Part shown: in pieces, positions 12,801 to 24,022 of the stretch
Position numbering within the stretch: the first letter of the stretch is position 1
Layout: every line of letters begins with the position of its first letter
Source of the DNA: Klebsormidium nitens
Lineage: Eukaryota; Streptophyta; Klebsormidiophyceae; Klebsormidiales; Klebsormidiaceae
Direction: 5' to 3'
Assembly: GCA_000708835.1 (NCBI GenBank)
Contig: DF237090.1
Coordinates: forward strand, 1 to 64,000
DNA: 64,000 nt
Notes under the pieces: generated by a model
Told to the model about the DNA's origin: nothing
Database searches by the model: none
What the model saw: the letters and a program-made list of their open reading frames with translations, nothing else
Position numbers and translations under genes: made by a program

Positions 12801-13937
12801 CACCTGTAAAGGGGGCGCACTTGCAGTCAGCATATCTCCCTCCGCCTGGCATTGACACCAATGGCCATGCTCCTGCAGAGCTGACGTCAGCACCCGCGTC
12901 GATGAGGTGCGTTTGCTGGGCGAGGCGCTGTGCCACTCGCAGACCCGCGCGCGCAGGGCGGAGGAGGCTGAGGCGTCGAAGGCGGCAGAAAACATCCGCC
13001 TGAAAGAGCTGCTGCTCTTTGAGGTACGACTGACAAGTCTGCGATCTGTTCATTGAAGTTTGAGCTTTCATCGGTCTCTTTGGTGGGCGGCTTTCATACA
13101 AGGTGCTCTTTGTTGTCCTTGAGCCTCAAACGTCTGACAGCTGTCAGGGTGCATACGGGCTGCCACATTGATGCAGCAGATTCTTGCACAGCACTTAGTC
13201 CAACTTCGTCTGCAACGTTTGTGTCCAACAGGCCTGGCAGATCTCAGTCGCTTTCAGAAGGAGTCCTCTGCAATTTCAATGAACAGGTTTCAGAAGATGC
13301 ATCCGTGTCGAAGTTACGGTGGAAACTAAATTAGCATCCTAAGATTCTCCTTGGGTTGCCTCAAGCCACTGCACATCTTTTGTGATCGTATTTCCGGCTT
13401 TGCAAATACAATCTGGCCCAGCGCTTCGTCCCGCGGACGATTCTCTCTCAATTGCTATCGCCCTTTCCAAGCCTGCCTTTCGCAAAGGTTATCCGGTGGG
13501 CATGAACCCCAGTTTTGGATTGTGGTTCCTATGTCGCGTTTGGGCTTGCAATAAGGAGTTTTAAGCTGATTGTGAGCGTCCACTTGCAGGCAATGCAGAA
13601 GAACGCGTGGCAATTTTGTCTGGCCGTCGAGACGGCCGACGCGAGCCTGCTCCCAGTCGCATTCAGCCACGTGGCGACCAACGAACGTCTGTCTGCTGCA
13701 CGGAACAGCGACCCGGTTGGGGTTCCAGAACTTGTACACAGCTTTTGTGATTCCACGGACGGAGATCAGAATTCAAACGCAGATTCGGCCGGCAGCTCGA
13801 AGGAGATTGATCTTGTAGACTGCATCGTAGGCATCGCTTTTGGGGTGGCCATTGGAGTGGTTTGTTTCGGTCACTTGGGGGGTATTGGGTGGCTCTGCGT
13901 GCGGGTGGGGTTCATGTGTGGCAATACGGACTGGTAA
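9803..13937 (+). CDS. Uncharacterised coiled-coil protein with hydrophobic tail
   Basis: Function not recognised. Exons 9803-10161, 10999-12483, 12879-13023 and 13590-13937 join in phase to give 778 aa. The ATG at 9803 opens an Ala/Arg-rich, acid-poor N-terminus typical of an organelle transit peptide. Exon 2 encodes about 495 residues of Ser/Pro/Gly/Glu-rich, probably disordered sequence with scattered SGxxWEL-like hydrophobic spots. Exon 3 gives a charged heptad-like helix (about 616-663: ADVSTRVDEVRLLGEAL, then Arg/Glu/Lys-rich to KELLLFE), which continues into QKNAWQFCLAVE of exon 4. Residues about 740-768 (VGIAFGVAIGVVCFGHLGG) form a likely membrane helix close to the C-terminus. The coiled-coil/aromatic block faintly recalls uncharacterised land-plant proteins, but I cannot name the family. 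Gene structure is well supported by phase; function is open. Confidence 0.75.
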
Positions 13938-15236
13938 GAGTCGCGAGCTAAAACGCGCGAGTAGATAGGCGGGCACAGTTACGCGGGTCGCTTTGTAGAT
14001 GGCTGTACCATAGCCGCACGGAAAAGAGGGGGGCTGGCTGGAGATCTTGCCGTAGGTGAAGGGCGTAGTAGTCGGTATGAATCGACGTGGTAGAGGTTGT
14101 TTCGGAACCGTCTAGCAGATTCACTGTGTATAGCAGACAGCTAATAGAGTTGGAGGGGTCTTCGTCGAGTTGCAGAGGGTCCCAGCCCCGAGTTTAGTCC
14201 GGGCCTGCCAAAATAGAGAGTCTCCACCAGAGTGTGTCAGATCAGGGCCCGTTCCGGAGTCAGTAGACAGTTTCGTCGGACTTTCACCGTAGCTTTGCAC
14301 GTTTCTGTTTTAGCTACTTCGACCTTCGGAAATTGACGGTTCTTGATGGCTCGGCGGTTAGAAGCAGCGAAGTGTCTTTTAACCAGAGTTTTGGGACAAT
14401 TCATTGGTCGCATTGCCAGAATGTCAAGGCAGTGTCATTCTTGAGATGGATGCATCATATAGTCATATTGCTGGGGCCGCCTCCGAAACATTTTCGACAA
14501 GCGTCCAAGCGTGAGTCGCATTGTAAGTGATCCAGCCGCTCAAGTGGCGGACTTCATGTGTCTATGCTGCACATCACTATGTTTCATGCGCATTGGAAAT
14601 CGTTAGTAGTCTAAAGATTCTAACTGAAGTTGTGACTCCAATCCTGTTACAATTCGTGTCTGTAATTGCACACACAAGTTATCCACGCACCTGGCCACTA
14701 CCAGGGTAGCAACAAAGAAGGCCTTCGAGATCGCAGCGGCTGGTGGGTACGCAGAATCTGGTAGAATCAAAAACTTTAGGCTGATTGGAAGTTCACGAAC
14801 TTCAGTAGCCTCACTTAATGAAACCCATTATCATCACGGATCTTGATCTAGGATCGGACGTCTCAATGTTCTCCTGCAAACGCCTCCTGGGCCATATATG
14901 CTGATCCCACTGGGGCTGAATGCACCTATCATAGGATATTCGAAGGTGTGTGATGTTTCCTATCCAAATCATACGCCGTAGCCAAGTGGACCGCATGCTT
15001 CTCATGCATGGCACACAGATGTTTTCAAGTGGCAAGTTTGCGAAGACTATGATTACTTAGCACGCCAAGACTAAGATTTTGCACTACCCTAGGGCCTACA
15101 TCATTCAATGGGCAAGTGTGTTAACCAGTGTGTCACCTCATCTTTTTGGACCGTCCGATGTGGATTGCAAGCTTATCCTGCGGTTGTAACCTATGAGCTC
15201 GACTGGATCGACACGTAAGGCAATCGACGGTGAGAA
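13938..15236. other. Intergenic, 1.3 kb
   Basis: Only short ORFs on both strands, none with recognisable protein character. Expected to hold the 3' UTR of the preceding gene and upstream sequence of the orphan gene. No repeat or RNA gene seen. Confidence 0.5.
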
Positions 15237-16601
15237 ATGCCGCGAAAGTACGCAACCATGACCAATCAGATCTGCCCAAGTGGGGTTACGCAATCATCCT
15301 GGATCAAGCACGTTACGTACGCAACCACCCCAGCTCGCCAGCTCAGCTGCAGCTTCTGCTTCTGGAAAGCGGGGGATGTTACCATCCGGAGGAGGAGAAG
15401 CTGCTGCATTGTTGAAGCGCCAGCACCTGCCAGCATTGCTCTCATTTCGAACTTCAACGAGTCAGAGATCCTTTGCTTTCTCAGCCAGATGGCCGCCTTC
15501 TCTCAGAGATGGTCCTTTGGGGGCTTCTCCTTATTTCCTGCGAAGCCCTCTCCGCCCGCAGCTCTGCAAATGGGCTCCCTTTTAGAGGAGCCCTTCCCAC
15601 TCAGGCGGCCTCTCGAGTCTGCTTTCTCTCTAGGCAGGACCATCAGCACTTCCACAGAAGGCATGGACATTGAATTTGACGCAGTCCTGCTGGACGTTGC
15701 CAGCTATTCTGAGGCGCCCCTTGTTCGCTTCCAAGAGAGAGGCCCCGTTGCTGACAAGGGCGAGGTTATGGAGTGGTTGGAGGCTGCGGTGTTTGGCGAG
15801 GACGAGGATTTCGGGGCCCTCCTGGTGGAGCCCCTGCGGGCCAGGGTCGCGTTGGGGCCAATCTATGACGAGATTTTTGGCAATGCTGAAAGTGGGGGCG
15901 GGCTGCCAGCTATGGGGAGCCCAGCAAACGGAGTCAGCTCTGAGGGGCAAGTAAGGGCGGAGAATGAGCTCTCTGGTGGGCACTTTCACAACGCTGCAGA
16001 AAGCCTCCTTTCTAGGGAGGGATTCGCCGTCAGTAGCTGGGCAAGGGAAGAGGTCAGCATTGCGGACGCAGACGCCCTGGAGACCATCCTCGATGTCATT
16101 CAGAATGTTCTTGAGGAGACCGCCGAGACTGCAGATGAGCTGGGTGTAACTAGAGGCCCTGTCACGAGGAGGGGACCTCCCTCAGCTGGCGACTCGTGGG
16201 CTGCGGTTGTGGGCACCTTGGAAAACAGGGCCCCAATCCTGGGCTCTAGGAAAGCGCCGCAAGCAGTGCAGGGTCACCCAAGAGGAGGCCCTGTTTTGGA
16301 CCTCGTCCTGATGGACGCGCAGCCTGGCAAGGGGTTTCAAAGGAAGAAGGCGGGCCGGCAGGGCCCTGCGATTGAGGCCTTTCAAGAATGGGGCCCGGTG
16401 AAAGAGGAGCGGAATCCGAGGCTGAGGGCAGGCAAGTGGAAGAGCCACGCGCGGCGGAAGGGCAGCCCCCCGCCCCGCAGAATGGGCAACTTTGGCACCG
16501 GCAAGTTTTGCAGCATATGCTCCCCCGCGCTGAGCAACAGGCTGCACAAGAAGGTCGACGCGCGGCGGGAGTGCAAGGCTGGGGACCTAATCCCGGGGTA
16601 G
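15237..16601 (+). CDS. Hypothetical protein, single exon
   Basis: An uninterrupted 454-codon frame with high GC relative to its flanks. The ATG at 15237 is the first; a second at 15489 (370 aa) begins the clearly GC-rich part and is, I think, the more likely start. No known domain is recognised. The middle is acidic with hydrophobic short helices (EVMEWLEAAVFGEDEDFGAL; ALETILDVIQNVLEETAETA). The C-terminal third is strongly basic (KKAGRQG, then RAGKWKSHARRKGS), which could be a nuclear-localisation signal, and ends with four cysteines including a CSIC pair. The absence of introns is unusual beside its multi-exon neighbours. It could be a lineage-specific gene, an exon of a longer gene, or less likely a non-coding ORF. 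A possible polyadenylation signal lies 62 bp after the stop. Confidence 0.5.
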   Translation: MPRKYATMTNQICPSGVTQSSWIKHVTYATTPARQLSCSFCFWKAGDVTIRRRRSCCIVEAPAPASIALISNFNESEILCFLSQMAAFSQRWSFGGFSLFPAKPSPPAALQMGSLLEEPFPLRRPLESAFSLGRTISTSTEGMDIEFDAVLLDVASYSEAPLVRFQERGPVADKGEVMEWLEAAVFGEDEDFGALLVEPLRARVALGPIYDEIFGNAESGGGLPAMGSPANGVSSEGQVRAENELSGGHFHNAAESLLSREGFAVSSWAREEVSIADADALETILDVIQNVLEETAETADELGVTRGPVTRRGPPSAGDSWAAVVGTLENRAPILGSRKAPQAVQGHPRGGPVLDLVLMDAQPGKGFQRKKAGRQGPAIEAFQEWGPVKEERNPRLRAGKWKSHARRKGSPPPRRMGNFGTGKFCSICSPALSNRLHKKVDARRECKAGDLIPG

Positions 16602-16662
16602 TTGTGACTGCACGGTTTAGTATGGTGGGCTGGCGGGTTAGCTAAGTAATGTAATACATTGG

Positions 16663-16668
16663 AATAAA
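16663..16668 (+). terminator. Candidate polyadenylation signal AATAAA
   Basis: Canonical AATAAA hexamer 62 bp past the stop of the single-exon orphan gene, in the right orientation. This is supportive only; the hexamer is common by chance. Confidence 0.35.
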
Positions 16669-17070
16669 GGCGGAGAAGCTGGAGAGATTTTGAAGGTTAG
16701 CGGATATTTCCGGGCCGTATTTCCGGTCTGTGGGGGTGGAAATATTTGGAGCAAAGCAGGCTGGGTTTCAATATGAAACCATAATGAGGCAAAGGTGGGA
16801 ACAGCGCTGCTCCTATAAATTGCAAACTGACTGCGCGTCACATTGAACATTGGCTGCATGGTTCTTCGAAAGCTTATTATTTCAAGAGGACAAGCTGGTG
16901 TGTGGCCTGGCTGAGGGGCCTGAGTATACTGCTAGCACGAACTGGAGATGGGAAGGGACTTAACAACAGATTAGAGCTCTATTCTCAAAGTGCATGAGGC
17001 ACCGGCATGATCAGCAACCGACTGGTTCTTTAAACAATGTGTATGGGCTGATGTGGTTTCGTAACCGTTG

Positions 17071-17106
17071 GTTAAACAACCGCTGCTAGTTAGACAACCA
17101 CTGCTA
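17071..17106. repeat. Two-copy 18-bp imperfect tandem repeat
   Basis: GTTAAACAACCGCTGCTA is followed directly by GTTAGACAACCACTGCTA, differing at two positions. Intergenic, no known role. Confidence 0.8.
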
Positions 17107-18727
17107 GTCAGCACCCTAAAGGACACACCGGCTTGTTTGTACAAAATAGCAACATTATTTAGAAGGGGACCGTCTTGCCGACTGGTAAGGCACTCCATTA
17201 GATTGATCTATGTTCAACTAGTCACAAACAATCTTGATTGATTCAGAGGTGTTGGGTATGTCTTTGAACGGCCCGGCATGCTACAAAAGCCAGCAATTGA
17301 ATGCGTCTCCAGATCCAAAACTTCATAATCTATGAGATAATAGTGCTATATTGCCCAATGTCGCCACGTCACTTTTTTAATGCCCGCGCGAGTGAACCCA
17401 TGTGCAACAAATTACATGAATGTATGATGTTTAGCCCGTGTCATTCATAGTGTCAGACATTAGCTAGACAGCGGGCCTGGGCCAGCAGGCTGCTTGTTTC
17501 ATACATGCACATTGCAATGGTTCAGATCTCATGGCCGGCTCTAGGTGTCGGGCGCGCTAACTTTAGTAGGATGGGCAGCATGATCCAATGTTTTTGTTCG
17601 GCTTGCAGACTCATGAACTGAGTTAATTATGAAGGGATTATGAACCATGTGCACATGAACACTGGCCGGTGCAGAGCTATAGCTAGGCCCACATCCCCGC
17701 AATGATATGTTGCTTCTGGCCGGGCCTTAATTGGCATATTGGAACATTGCTCGAAGTTGAAGAGATCAGCAACGTATGATATGTGCAACTTCAAGAATGC
17801 GGAAAAGTAATCTTACGACAGAAAAGTGCGTACCAACGTGAGTCTACGAAGATCTCGCAGGACAGCGTGGAAGTGGAAGAAGAGCTCGAGGGGTTTTGGA
17901 GACCTCGCAGATACAGCATTGGTACGAACTTAGCATGGGCGCTGTGCACAGCATCAAGTGAGAAAGTGAACCTGTCAACGTGCTTTCCGCTTGGTGAATA
18001 TTCCACGCAGCATACATATGCATTTCCTTGTTTGTAACACCACGATCGTGTGTTGTTACGATCGTGAATGACCCTAGGAGGCTTCTTTCAGAATCACGAA
18101 CTTGATGAAGCATGATTTTATCTGTTGCATGATTGAGAGGACTTGGATGCTGCTCCTACGGTATTTGTCCATTGTGGCAAACTTGAAATGCGTAGTCAGG
18201 CCAGCTGGGGCTTACAAGCCTGGCCGTCGATGAATTTGACGCTGCCATAAAGGGTCGAAGACAGCGCAGAAAATGGAGCTTTGGATGCTCGTAGCCGTCC
18301 GATGAGCCTCGGAGAGTAGGGTTTCGTTTGCACCTCTTGCTGTAGAATTTTGGCCAAACCTAGTTGTACTGAAAATGAAGAAAGGTACATACCATTGAAC
18401 CATTTACCAGCCACGCCCGCTTTGAGCACGGTACCGCCGGTACAAACTTCATGCACACGCAGCAACTTGAAAGTAGCAGGTGCAGGGAAGTCCGAAGCTG
18501 GAAAAGAGATTGGTTGAACATGCACAGAAAAGTGGTCAACAGGAGCGCGAAAGAATGCCCTTTTCGATTGCTCGTCTTTTGCGAGAAGAGCTGGTGTTCT
18601 GAACACCCAAAACAAGCAAAGCCGAGTAACCTCAGCGCTGCGTCCCATGCTGTGGAGTGTTATGCCTGTTGGTAACCTCGTGGGATGCAAAGGAGGTCTG
18701 TAATAAAGTGTTCCAGCCCCTCGAAGG

Positions 18728-21700
18728 ATGACCAGTAGAGAGGCTGCAGCCTGCAATGCCAGTGCGGTCAATCTGACCCGTCTCAATTCCAGCCAGATTC
18801 TGTCCCGCACTCCTGGGACCATTACCAACAGTGGGCATCACAGAGTACCGTCCGGTAATATGCTCTCGGAGTTTCGGGCTGCCCGTAGGAATGTAGCCCA
18901 GGCTAGCAGATTGCTGGGGGAAATTCTGGGAAGGGGCTCCAGGTGTTCTGCCTGCGAGGGTGCAATCAGCGTGGGGAATGTCAGGAGTGTGCAGGCACTT
19001 GGGGCTGACGATAGGGAGGTTTGTACTGCCCCCTCCAGGAGCTTTTCTTCGTGGGTTCTGAACCGGGGGGAGAGTCTTGGGGCCCGGTTTCAGAGGGACG
19101 TGGCAGCCTGGGCCCGCAAGGGCAATGCACAGAGCGCCGGTCACGAGCGGTTAGATTCTGGCGCGGTTTCCGAAGTGTCAGTTGCAGGCAGGGGTGATGG
19201 GGGGGGAGAAGAACGGGCGGCGTCTTCTTCTGCAGCGGGCAGCAATGCAGCTGAAGCGGCCTCTGGAAGTGGTGAATTGGAACAGGGGGAGCAAGCTGCA
19301 CGGGAAGAAAGTGCGGAAGGCGTCTCGTCAGAAGCAGAAGCACTCAGTGCTGAAGTGTCGGGCGAAGATGGTCTCGGGGGCAGTTTGGTTGACCAAACCA
19401 AAGCAGAGGAGTTAGGAGAAAGTAGTGCCTTGGGCGTGGCGGATGAATCGGATGCCGGTGGTACCTTAGACGAAGCAAGCTCGTCAGAGAGCTCGCTGTC
19501 AGATGTAAGTAGCTCTAGCATAGAATTAGGAGATAGTGCGGCAGAGTCAAAACGGCGGGGGTCTCCAAACGGCAGGAGAACCAGAACAGGCAAAAGTGCA
19601 ACCGATTCCTCATCAAGTCGGGGTAAGCCGATGAAACTTGGAACTGAAAATAAGAAAGACGTGGGCACTGAGGCTCCAAAGAGCAAGGTTTACAAGGAGA
19701 CGGGCCGGCGGCCAATTGCCCCGGCAGTGAGGATGGTGTCTGAAGAGACGAGAAGGAAAGAGGAGATGAAGGGGCTGCCAGCTACGGACCTGCTCACGGT
19801 GAAGGGGATCGGGCCGAAGACTGTGGGGAACTTCATTGAGAAAGGGATCACAAGCGTGAAGCACCTGGAGGACTTGTACAAGGAGAAGGTAGGCGAATTG
19901 GAGTCTTCATACTGATCTTGCGATTTCCTTCAATTGTTTCAGCTCAAAGATATTCCCTGGGAAAGTCTGGCAGTTGTCCTGCAAAGCCAATTGGGGGACG
20001 GCTTCTGTTTCTCCCTCGGCATGCATCCAAAGATGCAGTATTTCAATCGATGAGAAAGTGTGGGATCCCGGGACTTTCTTCCAACGGTTCCTTCTCTCCT
20101 GAAGTGCACTATGGTCCCCATTTCGCTGAAGCTGCAGTTTGGTCGAAGATTTCGCAATTGACTTGGGAGTGGTTTGGATCTCTGGCTTTCGTTCTGCACA
20201 GATCGGAGAAGACTTAAAACCGTACTTTTCTCCACTTTGCGCTAAAGTACACGATTGTGTTTTCTGCCGTGTTCTTTCACAAGGTAGACAAGATGACCTG
20301 ATCGAATGCAAGCACTGAAAATGGAAGCCAAGGTTTCATCAATTGTGTGTGGTTGTGTTGCCCATTGTGACTCTCCAACCAGTAAGGCAGACAATCTGTG
20401 TGGCGGTCATGCAGCCGCATACACAAGGGTATCTGCTGTCCACTGAGTGCTTTTGATGTTCCCTAATAAGTTCTGGGTCAAGTGTGGGGAACGAAGCTGC
20501 TAGATTCGACAAACATATTTTGCACCGGCATTTACTGGAGAAGCTTTGCCAATATCTTGCTGACAGGCCCCTCGTTGCTTTCGGCAGTTCTACAAAAAGT
20601 CGGAGGGCATGGTTGCTTTCCTCCAGACGAACATTGGCGTGAAGCAGCAGATGTGGGCCCGCAAAATCGTGGAGCACGTCGAGGAGCAGATTCAGAAACA
20701 AGACTCAGCGACGGACGAGACCGCAGGCGCGGAGAACACGCGCAAGAAGCCGCTCACATTCTGCGTGGAGGGCAACATTAGCGTGGGCAAATCGACGTTC
20801 CTGCGCCAGATTGTCACAAAGACCATCTTGCTGCAGGTGGGTTGGCGCATTTTTCCTGTGTCACTCATCGGGGCTCGTTTTTGACGAGCCCAACTTGCCT
20901 TGTGCCTTACATTCTCAAATCGACTTAGCTTTGCTAGTGTCTGCATTCCAAACAGTGTTCCCTGTGGAGACATCGTTAGTGCCAGCTGTTGCGGAAGGGT
21001 TCCTTTGGATGTATCAAAGCCCTTCCATTAGGCCTTTCTGCTCACCAGGCTTACCGCATACGCTTAAGAGGGCGACGGCAACTGGAATGTCTTCGGCAAA
21101 CCCCAAAATGTCGGAGACTTGGGTATGTCAATTGACCAGAGATTACAGGCTTGATGTTCCTAACAACTATCTTAGGGACTTTCGGGATGCTAGCAGGTCT
21201 ACTGTCCGAAATCTCTATCTGACCTGCTTCGTTGAGACCGATTTCCGGTTTGTTCGAGTTTTGTTTTGGCCTCACTTGAGCTTGACTTTAATCCTGGGTC
21301 GATCCACCTTAATTTCGACCTAGTTTCTTTTCTTACCCTCTCTTCGTGTCTTTCAAACTCTGCTTAGTCCGCTTAGTCTGACCCGGAAACTTTCTACTCA
21401 ACTCTTTGCCTGATAAGGCGGTCCCACATGAACATTTTCGGGGTGCACCGTCCTTCAGGGACCGAAAATTGGCGATGTCGTCCCCCAGAATTCGACTCGA
21501 TATTCTGAGGGACGGTACGCCCCTCAGGGACGCCGGTAAATACCAAGGGACGGTTGGCGGTCACTCCTTGGACAGTTCACCTCGCCCTAAAATATGGGAA
21601 GCTTTAACTCTTGACGCGACGCAGTTCTCAGGGGAACATGACCAAAGCCGATTCTCGGGGAGCATGCGCTCCCTCGGGGAACACTCGCCACTTCCCCGAG

Positions 21701-24022
21701 AACTCATATGTGACCGCCCTATGACCAATTCAGGAGCTGGTAGACATCTCCCCTGAGCCGGTGGAGAAGTGGCAGTCGGTGGGCGACGACCGGCACAACA
21801 TCCTGGAGTCGTTCTACAAAGACCCCCAGCGCTACGCCTACACCTTCCAGAACTATGTCTTCTTCACGCGCATGCTCCAGGTGGGTCTCAAATTCGCAGA
21901 TTGCATGAAGTCGCCGTTTTCAGGTTCCTCGAGCTCGATGAGAACAGGGATTCTGGTTGTTCAGACCACTTGACAATCAGGAGCTCGCCACTTGCATCTG
22001 ATCGCTTGTGAGGTTTTGAATGATATCTCAGGGCGCCGTCATTCGTGTATCGCGTACGAACTTCGTCCGATTGGAATCGCTGGCGTCTTCAGGTGCTGCA
22101 TGCTAATGACGCTCGGTTGAGCTTCCTTGATCTCCCGTTTTTGGTTGCGGACCTGAACTCCCGTTTCGATTTTACCGGGCCTCATGATTTTACCGGCCTC
22201 ATGTATTTACGCTGACGCCAATCCTGTGGAGCGTGAACGCTGGACACGTGTCGTCTTTCCGTGCAGGCGCAGGAGCGACCGGTCGCTGGGAAGCCGCTGC
22301 GGCTGATGGAGCGCAGCGTGTTCAGCGACCGCATGGTGTTTGTGCGCGCGGTGCACGAGGCCAAGTTCATGAGCGACATGGAGATCTCCATCTACGACTC
22401 CTGGTTCGACCCCATCGTAAGCACGCGCGATTTGGAACCGCTGATATCCTTCTGTCCTTCCCTGCTGTCCCTTGATTCTCAAAGCAAAGTACTAAGAGAC
22501 TTCGTAATTCGTCGTGGGCTCTCGCCTTATGTGAGGTGTCCAATCTTGGTCTTTTCTGGACCAAGCGGGCGTTTGTATCGATGCTGAGGCTCTCGGGCGT
22601 CTACCTTCTGGCAAAGCATTACTTTGGACATGCTTCTCGTCTCCACTGAGTCGTTTAATTCAATGACAGAGCCTGAGTGGAAAATCTCTGTCTCCAGCTC
22701 TCTGCCATCCCCACGCTGATCCCCGACGGCTTCATCTATCTGCGTGCGAATCCGGATACGTGCTTCAACCGGCTCAAGAAGCGCGGACGGTCCGAGGAGA
22801 TGAGCGTTGACATGGACTACTTGCAGGTCTGTGCGCGGATTCGATTCAAACGGTTTCGCTTCTTCAATTCGTTTCTCCTTTTCCCTTTCAAGTCGTTCTC
22901 CAATATGATGTTTAGGGACCTTCGTTAGCTTACGATGGCCGTGACCTAGCATGGCAAGGTGGCCTGTCAAGCGCATTGAATGCACGCGGACACTGTACAA
23001 TGATAGCTTGGAAATAGTGGGCTCTAAAGGTCATGACGGGGTCTTGAAAAGTAGGGTTTTGACGCCCGCTATCTTGACAATCAGTCTCGCGAGACTTCGT
23101 AAGAAGTCAACAACTTTTCTTGGGGTTCTGAAGTGTCCACGACGTCCGTTTTTAATAGACAACCGAAGTAGTGCTATTTTCTTGAGAGGGAAAGGGTTTT
23201 GTTCTAGCAATAAACTTTACAGCATCAACCCAATACGACAAGGGTCGACAAACTTGATATAAATTTGCAGCTGATCCTAGGCCTCCAAAGGCCATATGAT
23301 AAGGACAAGACATGCAGGTTCTGAGTGTGTATGTGGCGCACCTGGACGCGTACTGATCGACGGATCTTTAAAGGCCACAACGCTTCTGAGTGGTCGCCTC
23401 GTTCATTAGGACACGTTTCCTCTGACAAGAACCGGAATGCTACTACGTTTTGCAGTGCTGCAGCCGTTGAAAGCACGTAGGAGTTGGCCGTATTTGATTA
23501 CGTTAAACGGATGGTTTGCTGCGTGACGGAAGGGACCACTGTGACGCTACCTCAATGAGAGAAGTTTGAAGCAAGCCAGCTTGTTCACGGCCCTCTTCTT
23601 GTCCCCCGCAGAACCTGCACGAGAAGCACGAGCAGTGGCTCCTCCCCGACGTGGCCAAGTCGAGCGCGGGCCACACTCTCCTGCGCGGTGCTCACCCGGA
23701 AGGTTACCCGGAGGCGATTCGCAACGACGTTTACTCGCTCGTCAACCGCAACGTGCACCCGCTGATTCAGGGCCTGCCTGCTCTAGTTCTTGACTGCGAT
23801 CCGGACATGGACATCGAGCATGACCAAGCGAAGAAGGAAGAGTACGCCGACAAGCTCAAGACGTTCTACGAGTATATTCAGGAGAACCCGCCCGCGACGG
23901 CGGGCGCCGGCCAGCACGTGATCAAGCCGCACCCGGGCGGTCTAATCTTCCCCCCGAGTCCCGAAGAGATGGCCAAGGAGTATCGGAACTGGTCGCCGGA
24001 ACAAAAGCGGGCGTATGCGTGA
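18728..24022 (+). CDS. Deoxynucleoside kinase with N-terminal HhH motif
   Basis: Phosphorylates deoxynucleosides (dNTP salvage), probably in an organelle. Exons 18728-19888, 20588-20836, 21734-21880, 22267-22416, 22698-22826 and 23612-24022 each begin and end in phase 0 and give 748 aa. The N-terminus is Ser/Arg/Asn-rich and transit-like, followed by about 180 residues of acidic Ser/Glu/Ala low-complexity sequence. A helix-hairpin-helix lies at about 356-385 (LLTVKGIGPKTVGNFIEKG) and continues into FYKKSEGMVAFLQ. Kinase motifs: P-loop GNISVGKS at about 449-456, WQSVGDDRHNILESFY, ERSVFSDRMVFVRAVHEA from about 534 carrying the conserved ERS, FIYLRANPDTCFNRL and LID-like KKRGRSEE. The HhH plus kinase layout matches what I recall of land-plant homologues (At1g72040 family), so the fusion is a family trait rather than a new event. 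Substrate preference cannot be read from the sequence. Confidence 0.92.

Larger units (their letters stand above)
16602..18727. other. Intergenic, 2.1 kb
   Basis: AT-richer sequence with no supported gene. It contains an 18-bp imperfect duplication at 17071-17106. An 84-codon + ORF (17783-18037) and a 210-codon - ORF (18196-18828) are present but have no recognisable domain, and the second overlaps the start of the kinase gene. Probably 5' flank of the kinase gene. Confidence 0.5.

Noticed and set aside
18196-18828. 210-codon minus ORF upstream of the kinase gene
   Set aside because: No domain, overlaps the kinase start codon region and lacks coding-like composition; could be a transcript but nothing supports it.
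19141-19686. 181-codon minus ORF
   Set aside because: Antisense image of the Ser/Glu-rich spacer of the kinase protein.
19942-20052. Possible extra kinase exon after a 53-bp intron (reads LKDIPWESLAVVLQ)
   Set aside because: It follows a plausible TTTCAG acceptor but runs into a stop with no donor, and joining exon 1 directly to 20588 restores the expected HhH-to-kinase sequence.
21400-21720. Possible transposon remnant with repeated GGGACGGT words in kinase intron 2
   Set aside because: Words recur loosely but I found no consistent terminal inverted repeat or target duplication.
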